64,000 nucleotides of DNA from Williamsia muralis NBRC 105860 (GTDB taxonomy: Bacteria > Actinomycetota > Actinomycetes > Mycobacteriales > Mycobacteriaceae). Of the stretch, positions 8,566 through 18,740 are shown piece by piece (position 1 is the first letter of the stretch; each line of letters opens with the position of its first letter). Where the stretch lies: contig NZ_BDAP01000001.1 of the NCBI RefSeq assembly GCF_001598915.1, forward strand, positions 186,001 to 250,000. The letters are read 5' to 3'. The position numbers were made by a program, and so were the translations under genes. The notes beneath the pieces are model-generated. The model worked only from the letters and a program-made list of their open reading frames with translations, was not told where the DNA came from and made no database searches.

Positions 8566-10505
8566 TTGCGGACCACCAGGACGAAGGGTCCGATGTTGGT
8601 CACCGTGAATCGGGGATCTTCGAACACCGACCGGTTGAAGGTGACCGTGTACCGACGGACGTTGGGGTCGTTGGGGTAGACGTCTTCGGCCAGGCGCAGA
8701 TCGTAACCTTCTGCGCTGTAACGGAACAGGAACACCGTCGGTGGTCGCCACGGTGAGGCGTCGAGTTGCTCGACGAGGCTGTCCGCGGTTTCGGCCGTCG
8801 ACCACTGTTCGATGGCAGCGGCGCGTTTGTCGAACTCCGCCAACGGGTTCGCGTAGTGCGACGTGAGTCCCTGGAATCCGTAGTACGGGTACACCGAGAG
8901 GAATCCGTAGTCGGCGGTGAGCACCACGGTGTCGTCGCGTGGCCGGCCCGTCTGGGTGGTGATGGCCGCGTCGATCTCGGGGAAGTAGGCCCCCGCTCCC
9001 GGCGGCCGCTGATCTGCGCGCACACCGTTGCCGTCCGTGTCGGTGTAGGCGACGGTGATCTCGGTGGCGAGGTGACCTGGGATGCTCTGTGCCACAGCGA
9101 TGGCTGCACCGGTGGCGAGTACCGCCACCAAGGTGCGCACGTCACCGAATCGGCGGACCGCCACCGACGCCAACTCCGCGAAGCCGTACACGCCGGCAAC
9201 ACCGAGGACCACGATGAGCAACGGCTCCATGCGGAACGAGAGCAGGGTGGTCCCGGTGGCCGTGACCGCCATCGACAGCAGGCAGAACAGATAGATCGAG
9301 ACGACCGTGACGCCGAAGGTCAAAGCTGCGGTCCTGGTGCGGAACCGGAGGATGATCCAGACCAGACCGACCATGGTCAGCGCGCCGATCAACGACCAGT
9401 GCAGCATCGGTGTCGGGAGCACGGCGCCCGATCCCGGCAGGTAGTGCTCGGCCGTACCGCCCGAGGCGGGCTCGTTGCGAAGCCTGTCGTAAAGGTATGG
9501 CGCCCAGACGATGAGCGCCACGAGGATGGCCACCGCGGCCATACCGGACAGTCGCAACGCCAGGTGCAACACGGCGCGTACCCGCTCGGTACGGATTCGA
9601 GACTTGTTGACCGCCTTGTTGTCCAAACCAAACCACGCGACTGCGGCGAGGTAGAGGGCCATCAGCACAGCCGTCATGGCGAACAGTCCGGTGTAGAGCG
9701 TGTAGAAGGTGGCGCTCAAACCGAGGAACAGTCCGCCGGCCACGATCGCGGGCACGCTGCCCGACCGCAAACCGTGCAGAATCGCCACGAGCATCGGAGC
9801 GCCGAGGAGAACCAGCACCGCCGCGTAGGGCTCGGGGCTCACGTACATCAGGGTGAGCACGGTGGAGGCCAGTGTTGCCGCGATCGCCAGATCGGTGCGG
9901 ATCATCCGCTGCCACAAGGCCATCGCCAACGCGGCAGCGATGGATATCGAGATGATCGCCCACGGTTTGTACGCTTCCCAGCCGGGCTGACCGGTGAGGG
10001 AGGCGTAACGTCCGCCCAGCCAGAACCACCCGGCCGGGTAGTACGGCGGCAGATCGGCGTAGGTCATGTCAGCAAGGGCGGGGCTGTTCGTCAGCCTGGT
10101 GAGGTACTCGGTGCGGAACTGCTGATCCACCGAGATGCCGAACAGATAGAGCTTGGTGGCTCCCAGTGGCATCGCCAGCGTGACCGCTGCCAGGGCCGAG
10201 ATACCCAGCCACGACAGGGGTTTGATCGCCCACGTCGCCTTGCCGGTCCGCGACAGCATGACGGCGACGATCAGCAGGACGACCGCGAGGACCTGACCGG
10301 TGGTGGTGAGGGCGGTCTCGACGTTGGACGAGTTGAACGCCGGCCAGTCCACGCGACCGATCGCCGCCAGCGCAATGCTCGACACCACAAGGGCGACGAC
10401 GGCCGCGCCGATCAGGTCTGCAACCGACAGCAGGTGTCTACTCGCGCTTGCACCGTCCGCGACGCGATGCCCATCGTCGGCCCTCGACCACAGGTGTCGG
10501 CGCAT
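8562..10505 (-). CDS. aftA: Galactan 5-O-arabinofuranosyltransferase AftA
   Basis: AftA adds the first arabinofuranose residues to galactan, using decaprenyl-phosphoryl-arabinose, and so primes arabinan synthesis at the membrane. The 647-residue protein has about eleven hydrophobic segments in the N-terminal two thirds (AftA_N), with DLPPYYPAGWFWLGGRY in the first large loop. A soluble extracytoplasmic C-terminal domain (AftA_C) contains VVLTADYGFLSVYPYYGFQG and ends FVLVVRN. Length and domain order match M. tuberculosis Rv3792. The ATG lies three bases after the dprE2 stop, so it belongs to the dprE1-dprE2-aftA operon. Unlike the M. tuberculosis order, emb does not follow directly. Confidence 0.95.
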   Translation of the reverse strand: MRRHLWSRADDGHRVADGASASRHLLSVADLIGAAVVALVVSSIALAAIGRVDWPAFNSSNVETALTTTGQVLAVVLLIVAVMLSRTGKATWAIKPLSWLGISALAAVTLAMPLGATKLYLFGISVDQQFRTEYLTRLTNSPALADMTYADLPPYYPAGWFWLGGRYASLTGQPGWEAYKPWAIISISIAAALAMALWQRMIRTDLAIAATLASTVLTLMYVSPEPYAAVLVLLGAPMLVAILHGLRSGSVPAIVAGGLFLGLSATFYTLYTGLFAMTAVLMALYLAAVAWFGLDNKAVNKSRIRTERVRAVLHLALRLSGMAAVAILVALIVWAPYLYDRLRNEPASGGTAEHYLPGSGAVLPTPMLHWSLIGALTMVGLVWIILRFRTRTAALTFGVTVVSIYLFCLLSMAVTATGTTLLSFRMEPLLIVVLGVAGVYGFAELASVAVRRFGDVRTLVAVLATGAAIAVAQSIPGHLATEITVAYTDTDGNGVRADQRPPGAGAYFPEIDAAITTQTGRPRDDTVVLTADYGFLSVYPYYGFQGLTSHYANPLAEFDKRAAAIEQWSTAETADSLVEQLDASPWRPPTVFLFRYSAEGYDLRLAEDVYPNDPNVRRYTVTFNRSVFEDPRFTVTNIGPFVLVVRN

Positions 10506-10508
10506 GGA

Positions 10509-11270
10509 TCAGATGGGAAGTTTGCGGAAGATCGGACGGGGGATGTGGCGAAGCACCATCATCACGAAACGGAATGGCGGGGGCGCCCAGACGAGTTCCT
10601 TGCCCTTGTCCGCTGCCGACACCGCCAGCTTGGCGACGTCTTCCTTCTCGACCGTCAGCGGTGCTTCCTTCACGTGCGCCGACAAGCGGGTACGCACCAT
10701 GCCCGGGCGGATGACGAGTACGCGGATGTTGTGTTCGCGCAACGCCTCACCGAGACCGAGGTAGAACCCGTCGAGGCCGGCCTTGGTGGATCCGTAGACG
10801 AAGTTGCTGCGCCGCACACGTTCTCCGGCGACGGAGCTCATCGCGATGATCTGGCCGTGGCCCTGTGCGCGCATCTTCTCGCCGAGGAGAACGCCCACCG
10901 ATACCGCGGCGGTGTAGTTGATGTTGGCGGTGAAGACTGCTTTTCGCTGGTCCTGCCAGACCTCTTCGTCCACACCCTGGACACCGAACGCGACGATGGC
11001 CACGTCGATGTCGCCCCCGGCGAACGCCTGGTCGATCACCGCGGGATGGCTGTCGGGAGTGAGGGCGTCGAAGTCGATGCGCTCCACCGACGACGCGCCG
11101 GCGGCTTTCATCTTCTCGACTGCGGCCTCACCGGCTGGGTCGCCGGGCATGGTCGCCAGGACCACACGCATCGGCCCCTTCTTGAGGTATTCGGCGGTGA
11201 TGGCCAGTCCGATCTCGGAGCTGCCACCGAGTACCAGGACGGACTGTGGGACGCCTACGGCGTTGATCAT
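10509..11270 (-). CDS. dprE2: Decaprenylphosphoryl-2-keto-ribose reductase DprE2
   Basis: DprE2 reduces the keto intermediate made by DprE1 to decaprenyl-phosphoryl-arabinose with NADH, completing the epimerisation. It is a 253-residue short-chain dehydrogenase with the cofactor loop VLGGSSEIG near residue 13 and the catalytic segments [20 protein letters not shown], giving Ser-Tyr-Lys with Tyr and Lys near 160-164. The C-terminus [18 protein letters not shown] is typical of the family and amphipathic, fitting membrane association. It lies 56 bases after dprE1 and three before aftA on the minus strand. Confidence 0.95.
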   Translation of the reverse strand: MINAVGVPQSVLVLGGSSEIGLAITAEYLKKGPMRVVLATMPGDPAGEAAVEKMKAAGASSVERIDFDALTPDSHPAVIDQAFAGGDIDVAIVAFGVQGVDEEVWQDQRKAVFTANINYTAAVSVGVLLGEKMRAQGHGQIIAMSSVAGERVRRSNFVYGSTKAGLDGFYLGLGEALREHNIRVLVIRPGMVRTRLSAHVKEAPLTVEKEDVAKLAVSAADKGKELVWAPPPFRFVMMVLRHIPRPIFRKLPI

Positions 11271-11326
11271 GAATGTTCCTGTCTAGTCGGCAGATCGGGG
11301 GAGTGCAGGCTCGAACGAGTTGTTGC

Positions 11327-12748
11327 TCAGGCGAGTTCGAGGCGGCGGGCCATGTCGGACATGAACACCCCGGTCGGGTCGATCTTTCGGCGGGTGGCGA
11401 TCCACGAGTCGATCTCGGGGTACATGGCGTGGAAATTCTGCGCGGAGGTGCGCGAGTCCTTGGCCGTGTACAGGCGTCCGCCCATGGCCATCACGCGACG
11501 ATCGAGTTCGTTGAGGTATTCGCCGAGTCCTCGTTTGATCGGGAAGTCGAGGCAAACGTTCCAGCCACGGAACGGAAAGCTCAGGGGCGCTTGGTTTCCG
11601 TCGCCGAAGAGCTTGATCACGTTGAGGAAGCTCACGTGTCCGGAGGACTGGATGTCGGCGATGATCCGCTTGAACTCGTCCTCGTTGCCGGTGGGCACGA
11701 TGAACTGGTACTGGGTGAATCCGCCGGTACGTCCGTAGGCCCGATTCCACTCTCCGAAGATGTCGAGGATGTGGTAGAACTGCGCCAAATTCTTGACCTG
11801 GCCTTTTTTGTTCGACCCCATCCGGTAGTAGGCCTCGCCGACGATGGAGAAGTCGAACTTGTTGGCCAGCCCATTCGGGAAGATGTCGGGGAAGGTCACC
11901 AGCGGTTTGCCGTTGAACTTCAGCGGATCCTTCTGCAACTTGGGCGGCAGCTCGTCGAGTCTGGCGAGATTGCCGCGACTGAATGACCCGCGGCCGAGCT
12001 TCGGCGGCTTGCTGATCGAGTCGAACCAGCCCGACGCGTACTCGTAGCCGTCTTCGAATCCGTCTTCGAGATGGAGCGCGATGGTCTCGTCGAGACTGCT
12101 GGTGGTGGCGGTGTCTGCGATGAAGTACGCACTCTCGGTCCGCTTGAGCTGGACCTTGGCCCGCAGGATGATGCCGGTCAGGCCGATTCCCGCGATCGTC
12201 GCCCAGAACAGCTCGCCCTGGGGGTCGTCGGGGCTGCCGGCGGGGGTCAGGGTGAGGATGCGTCCATCGGCCACCAGCAGCGTGATCTCGACAACGTGCT
12301 GGCCGAAGGTTCCGGCGCTGTGATGGTTCTTGCCGTGGATGTCGTGCGCGATGGCTCCACCGATGGTGACCTGCCTGGTGCCCGGCAACACCGGGACCCA
12401 CAGACCGAACGGGAGGGCCACGGTCATCAGCTCGTCGAGCGAGACGCCGGCATCGAGGTCGACGATCCCGGTGGAGTCATCGATCGAGTGGACGCGCTTG
12501 AGCTGCGTCATGTCGACGGTCAGGCCACCGACGTTCTGCGCGGATTCGTTGTAGGAACGTCCCAGTCCGCGGGCGATCACGCCGCGACGCAGGTAGGACG
12601 GCTTGTCGGCGTTTGCATCGGCAACCTGCGCGACAGCCTTGGCGATCACCTCGACATCGGGTGTCGCCAGCACGTGACCCTCGATCGGCGTCGTACGGCT
12701 CCAGCCGACGAGCTTGCGGGTTTCAATGGGCAATTCAGCGGTAGACAT
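11327..12748 (-). CDS. dprE1: Decaprenylphosphoryl-ribose 2'-oxidase DprE1
   Basis: DprE1 is an FAD enzyme that oxidises decaprenyl-phosphoryl-ribose at C2, the only route to arabinan precursor. The 473-residue protein has an FAD-binding PCMH domain with [14 protein letters not shown] and [14 protein letters not shown], then the ALO-type substrate domain. [11 protein letters not shown] keeps, near residue 399, the cysteine equivalent to M. tuberculosis Cys387, the covalent target of benzothiazinones. It ends DMARRLELA like its relatives. An ATG at 12775 is possible, but ATG 12748 has a TAGGCT -10 box eight bases upstream and starts nearer the conserved region. It is first in the dprE1-dprE2-aftA operon and divergent from an SDR gene. 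Confidence 0.97.
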   Translation of the reverse strand: MSTAELPIETRKLVGWSRTTPIEGHVLATPDVEVIAKAVAQVADANADKPSYLRRGVIARGLGRSYNESAQNVGGLTVDMTQLKRVHSIDDSTGIVDLDAGVSLDELMTVALPFGLWVPVLPGTRQVTIGGAIAHDIHGKNHHSAGTFGQHVVEITLLVADGRILTLTPAGSPDDPQGELFWATIAGIGLTGIILRAKVQLKRTESAYFIADTATTSSLDETIALHLEDGFEDGYEYASGWFDSISKPPKLGRGSFSRGNLARLDELPPKLQKDPLKFNGKPLVTFPDIFPNGLANKFDFSIVGEAYYRMGSNKKGQVKNLAQFYHILDIFGEWNRAYGRTGGFTQYQFIVPTGNEDEFKRIIADIQSSGHVSFLNVIKLFGDGNQAPLSFPFRGWNVCLDFPIKRGLGEYLNELDRRVMAMGGRLYTAKDSRTSAQNFHAMYPEIDSWIATRRKIDPTGVFMSDMARRLELA

Positions 12749-12756
12749 CGGAGCAG

Positions 12757-12762
12757 AGCCTA
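12757..12762 (-). promoter_or_regulatory. -10 box of a leaderless dprE1 promoter
   Basis: TAGGCT on the minus strand lies eight bases before ATG 12748. The same hexamer and spacing precede wzm at 26198-26203, and a seven-base version precedes the hydrolase at 45555. Confidence 0.55.
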
Positions 12763-12816
12763 CCGGGCGTGTCATCGGAACTAGCCATTCGACAATGCGC
12801 GGTGTAAGAATCCCGT

Positions 12817-13611
12817 ATGCCTACACGATCGGTCTTCATCACCGGTGCTGCAGCCGGAATCGGACGTCACACTGCGCTCACGTTTGCACGCAAGGGATAC
12901 CTCATCGGTGCGTACGACATCGACGAGGCGGGATTGGCCAGTCTGGTCGACGAGGTGAAGGCCGCGGGAAGTCGCGCGGTCACGGGCCACCTCGACGTCA
13001 CCGACGCCGATGAGTTCGCCACCCGTCTCGACGAGTTCGCCGAGAGCAACGGTGGTCGGCTCGACGTGCTGATCAACAACGCGGGAATCTTGCTGGCGGG
13101 TCCGTTCGAGGAGATCCCGCTCGCCACCCAGCACAAGCAGATCGACATCAACGTCAAGGGCGTGACCAACGGGAGCCATGCCGGGTTCCGGCATCTGAAG
13201 GCCACTCCGGGGTCGGTGCTGGTCAACATCGCGTCGGCGTCGGCGATTTACGGCCAGGCCGAGCTGGCCAGCTACAGCGCCACCAAGATGTACGTCCGCG
13301 GTCTCACCGAGGCGCTGGACATCGAGTGGGGCAAGCACGGCATCCGCGCCATCGCCATGTGGCCGCTCTACGTCCAGACCGCGATGACCAAGGGCGTCCG
13401 TACGGGCACCACCGACTCGCTGGGGATCCGCCTCGGACCCCAGGACGTCGCCGATGCCATCCTCGCTGCCGTCGAGGAACCCAAGACCAGCAAGCTCATC
13501 CACCGGGTGCACTACGCCGTGGGGCTCCAGACCAAGGCGCTGTCGCTCGGTGCGCGCTTCTCGCCGGCATGGCTGACCCGGGTGGTGAACAAGAAGCTCG
13601 CCCACTCCTGA
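12817..13611 (+). CDS. SDR-family oxidoreductase
   Basis: This 264-residue classical short-chain dehydrogenase has the NAD(P)-binding loop TGAAAGIG near residue 8, NNAG near 87 and the catalytic YSATK near 153. The extended C-terminus ([21 protein letters not shown]) is common in actinobacterial SDRs acting on lipid-like substrates. The natural substrate cannot be told from sequence. There is no Shine-Dalgarno; TAAGAAT lies just before the start and may be a leaderless -10 element. It is divergent from dprE1 and convergent with the antiporter gene, with 11 bases between stops. Confidence 0.85.
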   Translation: MPTRSVFITGAAAGIGRHTALTFARKGYLIGAYDIDEAGLASLVDEVKAAGSRAVTGHLDVTDADEFATRLDEFAESNGGRLDVLINNAGILLAGPFEEIPLATQHKQIDINVKGVTNGSHAGFRHLKATPGSVLVNIASASAIYGQAELASYSATKMYVRGLTEALDIEWGKHGIRAIAMWPLYVQTAMTKGVRTGTTDSLGIRLGPQDVADAILAAVEEPKTSKLIHRVHYAVGLQTKALSLGARFSPAWLTRVVNKKLAHS

Positions 13612-13622
13612 GCGGGCTCAGC

Positions 13623-15344
13623 TCACTCCGATTTGTTGTCGTCGTTTAGCTGTTCGAGGCGGGCTTCCTCGAGGTCGAGCAGCTCCTGCGCATGGGTCAG
13701 TGATTGTGAGCTGTAGAGACCCAGCTTCCTGGCGTGCAGCAGTGCCTGGCGTTCGGCTGCGAGGACGGCGAACCGCAGCCGGAAGTAGCGCCTGCGTCCC
13801 TCCGGGTTCTGGTTCGGGTCGCCGGTGGACTGCACGCGCCCGATGATGCTGTCGGACCGCACCATCTCGACCACGGCTGCGGTCACCTCGTCGTCGGGTA
13901 CGTCCGCCGCGGCGGGGTCTGCGAGGGTGGCGGTCGCTGCTCGCTGCAGATCCTCGATGAGCTTCCCGTACTCCTCACGGAGCCTGTCGGGATCATCTGA
14001 CGTCACCTTGGCGGTCCTGATGACGGCAGGCAGGGTGAGTCCCTGGAGCAGCAGGGTTGTCGCCGCGACCACAAACGCGATCAGGATGAGCTGCGGGCGA
14101 TGCGGCGTGGTCTGCGGCAGGGTCTGAGCTGCGGCCACGGTGATCGCTCCACGCATCCCGGCCCAGCCGAGCACCACCCCACCGCGCCAGCCGAGGGTCT
14201 CGTTGAGGTGGAAGGCGAGGTCCGCCGACACCCGGGTGATCCGCGTCTGCGCGAATTGGAGACGTCGCTCGGTGAGGTGCCCTTGGGTTTGGTGGGCGTG
14301 CAACTGCGCCTGTATCTCGCCGATCTTCGAGACCGCCTCGTGGGCGCGCCGGGTGTCGCGGCGGAGCAAGGCCACGAGGGGGCCCACGAACGCGATGCGC
14401 AACACGATCACGATGGCTGAGGCCACCAATCCGATCGCGATGGCGGTGATGGTGCTGAACTGGCTCTCTTCCACCTGCTCGATCGACTTCTTGAGTTTCA
14501 TCCCCATGAAGAGGAACACCGCGCCCTCGAGCAGGAAGGCCAGGGTCCGCCAGTTGATCGTCTCCGCGATCCGGTCTTGGGCGCGCAGATACCGCGATCC
14601 CTGATGCCCGGTGATCAAGCCCGCGACCACCACTGAGAGCACTCCCGAGGCGCCGATCTCCTCGGCTGGGAGATACGCGACAAACGGCACCACGAAGGAG
14701 ATGGCCGTGGTCAGCACGGGGTCGTTCAGCCACCCACGGATGCGGATGTTGACGTACCCGACCACCGACCCGACAACCACCGCAGCGGCAACCGCGAAGG
14801 CGAAGTCGCCGAGGACGCCCCAGATCGACACGGTTCCGGCGAGAGCCGCCACCGCCGACCGCAGGAGGACCAGGGCCGAGGCGTCGTTGACCAGACCCTC
14901 ACCCTCGAGCACTGCGACCACCCGTCCGGGCAATCCCAGTTTCTTGCCCACCGATGTCGCGGCAACTGCGTCAGTGGGGCTGATGACGGCGCCGAGGGCA
15001 AATGCCGCAGGCCAGCCGAGGTCCGGGATCAGGGCATGGAAGAACCATGCCGTTCCCACCGTGGTGACCACCACGAGAAGGACCGCCAGCGCGGTGATCG
15101 GTTTGAAGTTTCGCCGGAAGTCCTGCGCCGGCATGTTCACGGCGGCCGAATACAGAAGGGGCGGAAGCACTCCGGCGAGGATCAGCTCGGGGGCGAACTC
15201 GAGCCGGGGAAAGCTCGGGATGAAGCTCAAGCCGGTTCCGACGGCCACCAGCAACAGCGGTGCGGCCACCCCGAGGCGGGCGGAGAACAGCGACACCGCC
15301 ACGATGGCGAGCACCGCCACCACACCCGCCAGTGTCAGGGTCAC
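13623..15344 (-). CDS. CPA1-family Na+/H+ antiporter
   Basis: This 573-residue protein should exchange monovalent cations for protons across the cytoplasmic membrane for pH and ion balance. About twelve membrane helices fill residues 1-400. The CPA1 signatures are ISPTDAVAATSVGKK near 125 and EGEGLVNDASALVL near 152, which holds the ion-binding Asp and its partner. A long cytosolic tail with coiled-coil character (about 430-573) is probably regulatory. The start is GTG 15344, with GAGGAG five to ten bases upstream. It follows the CrtI-like flavoprotein gene after 85 bases on the same strand. Confidence 0.9.
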   Translation of the reverse strand: MTLTLAGVVAVLAIVAVSLFSARLGVAAPLLLVAVGTGLSFIPSFPRLEFAPELILAGVLPPLLYSAAVNMPAQDFRRNFKPITALAVLLVVVTTVGTAWFFHALIPDLGWPAAFALGAVISPTDAVAATSVGKKLGLPGRVVAVLEGEGLVNDASALVLLRSAVAALAGTVSIWGVLGDFAFAVAAAVVVGSVVGYVNIRIRGWLNDPVLTTAISFVVPFVAYLPAEEIGASGVLSVVVAGLITGHQGSRYLRAQDRIAETINWRTLAFLLEGAVFLFMGMKLKKSIEQVEESQFSTITAIAIGLVASAIVIVLRIAFVGPLVALLRRDTRRAHEAVSKIGEIQAQLHAHQTQGHLTERRLQFAQTRITRVSADLAFHLNETLGWRGGVVLGWAGMRGAITVAAAQTLPQTTPHRPQLILIAFVVAATTLLLQGLTLPAVIRTAKVTSDDPDRLREEYGKLIEDLQRAATATLADPAAADVPDDEVTAAVVEMVRSDSIIGRVQSTGDPNQNPEGRRRYFRLRFAVLAAERQALLHARKLGLYSSQSLTHAQELLDLEEARLEQLNDDNKSE

Positions 15345-15429
15345 ATCATCTCCTCATCCGGGTGACTGTTCAGCCGTTCATGGTGCTCCATCTGGTCGTT
15401 GACCGAACGGATGGCGCTGCCGAAAAGTG

Positions 15430-16974
15430 TCAGGAACGCAGAACAAGCGCCGCAGCGTTGTGGCCCGGGATGCCGCTGACACCGCCGCCGCGCCGAGCGC
15501 CGGCCCCGGCGAGCAGCACCCGCCGATGGCCGGTTTCCACACCCCATGTGCCGACTTCTGTAGGTGATTCCGCCCAAGGCCATTGCAGCGGCCGGTGGAA
15601 GATGTGGCCGCCGGGCAGTCCTACCGCCGCTTCGAGTTCCGGCGGGGTCTTTGCTTCGATGCAGGGCGCACCGGTGCTGTCGGTGGCGATGACGTCGGCG
15701 ATGGGTTCGTCGAGCACCGAGTCCAGGGCGGCCAAGGTGGCGGCCACGGCTTCGTCTTTCGCCCCTGGCCGGGTGAACAACTCCGGCGTCATGTGCAGTC
15801 CGAACAGCGTCAGCGTGTGCATACCGGTGAGATCGGGGCCGAGGATGCTCGGGTCGGACAGGGTGTGGCAGTAGATCTCACTCGGCGGAGTCGTCGGGAT
15901 CCGGCCGGCCGCGACCTCACGATGTGATCGCGCCAACGCGTCGAAGCCCTCGTGGATGTGGAAGGTGCCCGAAAACGCCGCGCCCACCGGGACATCGGTA
16001 TCCCGCAGCTTCGGCAGCCGCCGCAGCAGCACGTTGATCTTGAATTGGGCGCCACGTGGCTTCGGTTGGAACGCACCATCATTCCCGACAAGTCGATCGA
16101 GAACAAAAGGGGCGCAGGCGGCGTGGATGAACTCGGCCCTGGCCGTGCCCTGGCCCCATTCCACGGTGCCGTCGCCCGAGTCGACAGCGGTCACCTCGGC
16201 CCCGGTGCGGATGTCGGCGCCGGCATCGACGGCTGCGGTGGCGAGGGCGCCGGAGACCGCGCCCATGCCACCCACCGGGACGTCCCAGTCGCCGGTGCCA
16301 CCGCCGATGAGGTGGTAGAGCAGGCAGATGTTCTGGGCCAGTGAGGGATCGTCGAGATCGGCAAACGTGCCGATGAGCCCGTCGGTTGCGACGATGCCCC
16401 GGACCAGGTCGTCGCCGAACGTGTCGGTGATGATGGCGCCGGCCGGTTCGGTGGTGAGGCGTTCCCACATGTCCATGGCGGCGAGATCGCCCCCCGCGAT
16501 CATCGCCATCTCATCGGCGCTGACGAGCGGTTGCAGCATGGTCGGGAAAACACCCTCGGCGATCGTCGACATCGCGGCATAGAACCGTTTCCACGCACGA
16601 AAGTCCGCGTCAGATCCCGTGACGGCTCGGAACGATGCCGCTGTCGCTGCTTCATCGGCTGTGTCCACGAGAATGCCCCTGGACGGGTCGGCGGGCAGCG
16701 GTGTGTACGAGGAATACCTGCGCCGGACGAGGGTGATGTCGAGTCCGAGATCGGCGATGATCCGCCGTGGCAGCAGCGACACCAGGTACGAGTAGCGGGA
16801 CAATCGCGCATCTATGCCGGGGAACGGCCGGGCGGAGACGGTTGCGCCGCCGACGTGCGGGGCGCGTTCGAGCACGAGCACCTTGCGGCCCGCGCGGGCC
16901 AGGTAGGCGGCCGCGGTGAGGCCGTTGTGGCCGGCGCCGATGACGATGTCGTCGTAGATCTGCATGCCCGTCAT
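15430..16974 (-). CDS. CrtI/PYROXD2-like FAD-dependent oxidoreductase
   Basis: This 514-residue flavoprotein belongs to the phytoene-desaturase-like amine-oxidase superfamily, closest in pattern to PYROXD2. The FAD dinucleotide motif VIGAGHNGLTAAAYLARAG lies near residue 9, and the C-terminal FAD segment VLLAGAGARRGGGVSGIPGHN near 490. The middle carries a GGMGAVSGALATAA phrase typical of the family. No crtB or crtE lies nearby, so a carotenoid role is not supported and the substrate is unknown. I chose ATG 16974 because GGGAG lies four bases upstream; an in-frame ATG at 16992 lacks a site. Confidence 0.85.
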   Translation of the reverse strand: MTGMQIYDDIVIGAGHNGLTAAAYLARAGRKVLVLERAPHVGGATVSARPFPGIDARLSRYSYLVSLLPRRIIADLGLDITLVRRRYSSYTPLPADPSRGILVDTADEAATAASFRAVTGSDADFRAWKRFYAAMSTIAEGVFPTMLQPLVSADEMAMIAGGDLAAMDMWERLTTEPAGAIITDTFGDDLVRGIVATDGLIGTFADLDDPSLAQNICLLYHLIGGGTGDWDVPVGGMGAVSGALATAAVDAGADIRTGAEVTAVDSGDGTVEWGQGTARAEFIHAACAPFVLDRLVGNDGAFQPKPRGAQFKINVLLRRLPKLRDTDVPVGAAFSGTFHIHEGFDALARSHREVAAGRIPTTPPSEIYCHTLSDPSILGPDLTGMHTLTLFGLHMTPELFTRPGAKDEAVAATLAALDSVLDEPIADVIATDSTGAPCIEAKTPPELEAAVGLPGGHIFHRPLQWPWAESPTEVGTWGVETGHRRVLLAGAGARRGGGVSGIPGHNAAALVLRS

Positions 16975-17223
16975 GATGCTCCCGGCCCGCATCGCCGGCC
17001 ACGCGAGCCACGACGGTCTCTCACACGAGTCGCCGATCGTCTAGGCGCCGATGATTTTTTGATTTGAACAAAACACCCGATGCGAAAAATTGAGTCGGTC
17101 AATTCACGTATTGTTCAGGACGAGACCTCGAACACGCGGGGGACAATGGGGTAACAACTCGCAGCACGTATGCGACAAATACTTGAGACCAAGCGTCCGA
17201 GTCGCGGTGGAGAGGTGTCGACG

Positions 17224-17661
17224 ATGCACATTTGGGGAACCGGTGTTTTCGACAACGCGCCTGCGGTCGAATGGGCTGATCAATTCGACCGTACAGCGGC
17301 CGTCGGACGCCCTGCATTGGTCCGGTCGGCGCTGGCAACCGCAGTGCGTGCCGACGATCAGCGCGCGTGGTTGGTAGCTCTGGGAGCAGCGACCACAGTG
17401 GCGGCAGCATTGCCCGGCGGCCTGCTCCTCGCCGAGAAAACCGGCCCGAAGTCAGTGACCGACAACCAATTTCATCCCTCAGCCGAGTTGGCTGCGGCGG
17501 CAGTGGAAACGCTCGAGCAGTGCATGTCTGTGCACACCGAATGGACACGTCTGTGGACGCGTGCAGTGATGCTCGACGACGCAGTCGCAGTTGTCGAAGC
17601 GGTGATCGAGGAGTTGGAAGAGCGAACTGCGCAGACTGTCAGAGTGCGCGAAGCTTCGTGA
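17224..17661 (+). CDS. DUF4259-family protein
   Basis: This small 145-residue protein begins MHIWGTGVFDNAPAVEWADQF, the signature of DUF4259, a family of unknown function in which the N-terminal W-G-G-F-DN phrase is invariant. No membrane segment is evident. GGAGAGG lies upstream of the ATG. Its last 23 bases overlap the 3' end of the convergent F420-type oxidoreductase gene. No function can be assigned. Confidence 0.8.
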   Translation: MHIWGTGVFDNAPAVEWADQFDRTAAVGRPALVRSALATAVRADDQRAWLVALGAATTVAAALPGGLLLAEKTGPKSVTDNQFHPSAELAAAAVETLEQCMSVHTEWTRLWTRAVMLDDAVAVVEAVIEELEERTAQTVRVREAS

Positions 17662-18601
17662 GCAAAGGCTCCGCCGCCTCCGCCAAGAACTGGTCTTGAC
17701 TGTCGCCGCCTATTTGAACAAGTGCCACGTCTGTATAACCGGCCTCGATGAACGGTTTCACACTCTCGGCCAATTCATCCAGGTCCGGACCGCAGGCAAT
17801 TGATGACGCAACATCCTCTGGCCTCACGAATTGAGTGGCGCCGCTGAACGAGGCAGTTGTCGGCAAATCGGCATTCACCGACCAGCCGCCCGCGAACCAG
17901 CGGAATTGGTCGTGCGCGCGGGCGACAGCTGCGTCTTTGTCGGGATCCCAGCAGATCGGGATCTGCCCGATTTTCCGCGACTGCTCGGGGTGGTGCTGAT
18001 CCCACGACTTCACCAGATCGCCGGACGGCTCGGTGGAGATCATGTGGTCACCGAGCGGCGCGAGATGCTCGATCGACCTGTCGCCGGAGACAGCGAGACC
18101 GATCGGGACACCGCCGTCGGGCAGGTCCCAGATGCGTGAGGAGTCGACGCGGAAGTACTTGCCGTCGTAGGTGACGAGTTCGCCCGCGTGGAGTTCGCGG
18201 ATGATCTTCACGGCCTCGACCAGCATCTCTTGTCGCTGCTCGACGCCGGGCCAACCCTGACCGACCGTGTGCTCGTTGAGGCTCTCGCCTGATCCGAGGC
18301 CGAGGATGAATCGCCCGTCTGCCAGCAACTGCATGGTCGCGGCCTTTTGCGCCACCACGGCCGGGTGGTATCGCATGGTCGGCGCCGTGACGTAGGTCGC
18401 CAGTTCGACCCGCTCGGTGGCGTGGGCGACCGCGCCCAACACACTCCACGCATAAGGCGCATGTCCCTGGGATACGAGCCAGGGAGAGTAGTGATCGCTG
18501 GAGACCTCGAAGTCGAAGCCTGCGTTCTCGGCTGACACGGCGTAGCGCACCAGGTCCTTCGGTCCACTCTGTTCGGTCATCAACGTGTATCCAAAGCGCA
18601 T
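17639..18601 (-). CDS. F420-dependent LLM-class oxidoreductase (glucose-6-phosphate dehydrogenase-like family)
   Basis: This 320-residue luciferase-like TIM-barrel enzyme probably uses coenzyme F420. The N-terminal MRFGYTLMTEQSGPKDLVRY, the SSDHYSPW segment near residue 35, the ATYVTAPTMRYHP strand and the LGLGSGESLNEH loop resemble F420-dependent glucose-6-phosphate dehydrogenase and its relatives (TIGR03557 type). Several such paralogues occur in mycobacteria and gordoniae, so glucose-6-phosphate specificity is not assured. It is convergent with and slightly overlaps the DUF4259 gene. Confidence 0.85.
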   Translation of the reverse strand: MRFGYTLMTEQSGPKDLVRYAVSAENAGFDFEVSSDHYSPWLVSQGHAPYAWSVLGAVAHATERVELATYVTAPTMRYHPAVVAQKAATMQLLADGRFILGLGSGESLNEHTVGQGWPGVEQRQEMLVEAVKIIRELHAGELVTYDGKYFRVDSSRIWDLPDGGVPIGLAVSGDRSIEHLAPLGDHMISTEPSGDLVKSWDQHHPEQSRKIGQIPICWDPDKDAAVARAHDQFRWFAGGWSVNADLPTTASFSGATQFVRPEDVASSIACGPDLDELAESVKPFIEAGYTDVALVQIGGDSQDQFLAEAAEPLLTKLRAL

Positions 18602-18740
18602 GACGCTTGAGTTCCCTCAGAGTCGAGCGATAAACCCCCGAGTACGGCGGGTGCGCGACCGTGCGAGCTTGTAACCTGTTTCACATTGGTGGACTTCGAG
18701 TCTCTCGAACACACACGGAACCGACAGTCCAGGAGCACAC

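Noticed and set aside
8766-11738. A 990-codon plus-strand open frame
   Set aside because: It runs antisense to aftA and dprE2, lacks recognisable domains, and has the Arg/His/Gln-rich composition expected of the opposite strand of high-GC genes.
15430-16974. Carotenoid biosynthesis gene crtI
   Set aside because: The protein fits the PYROXD2-like branch and no crtB, crtE or crtY lies nearby.
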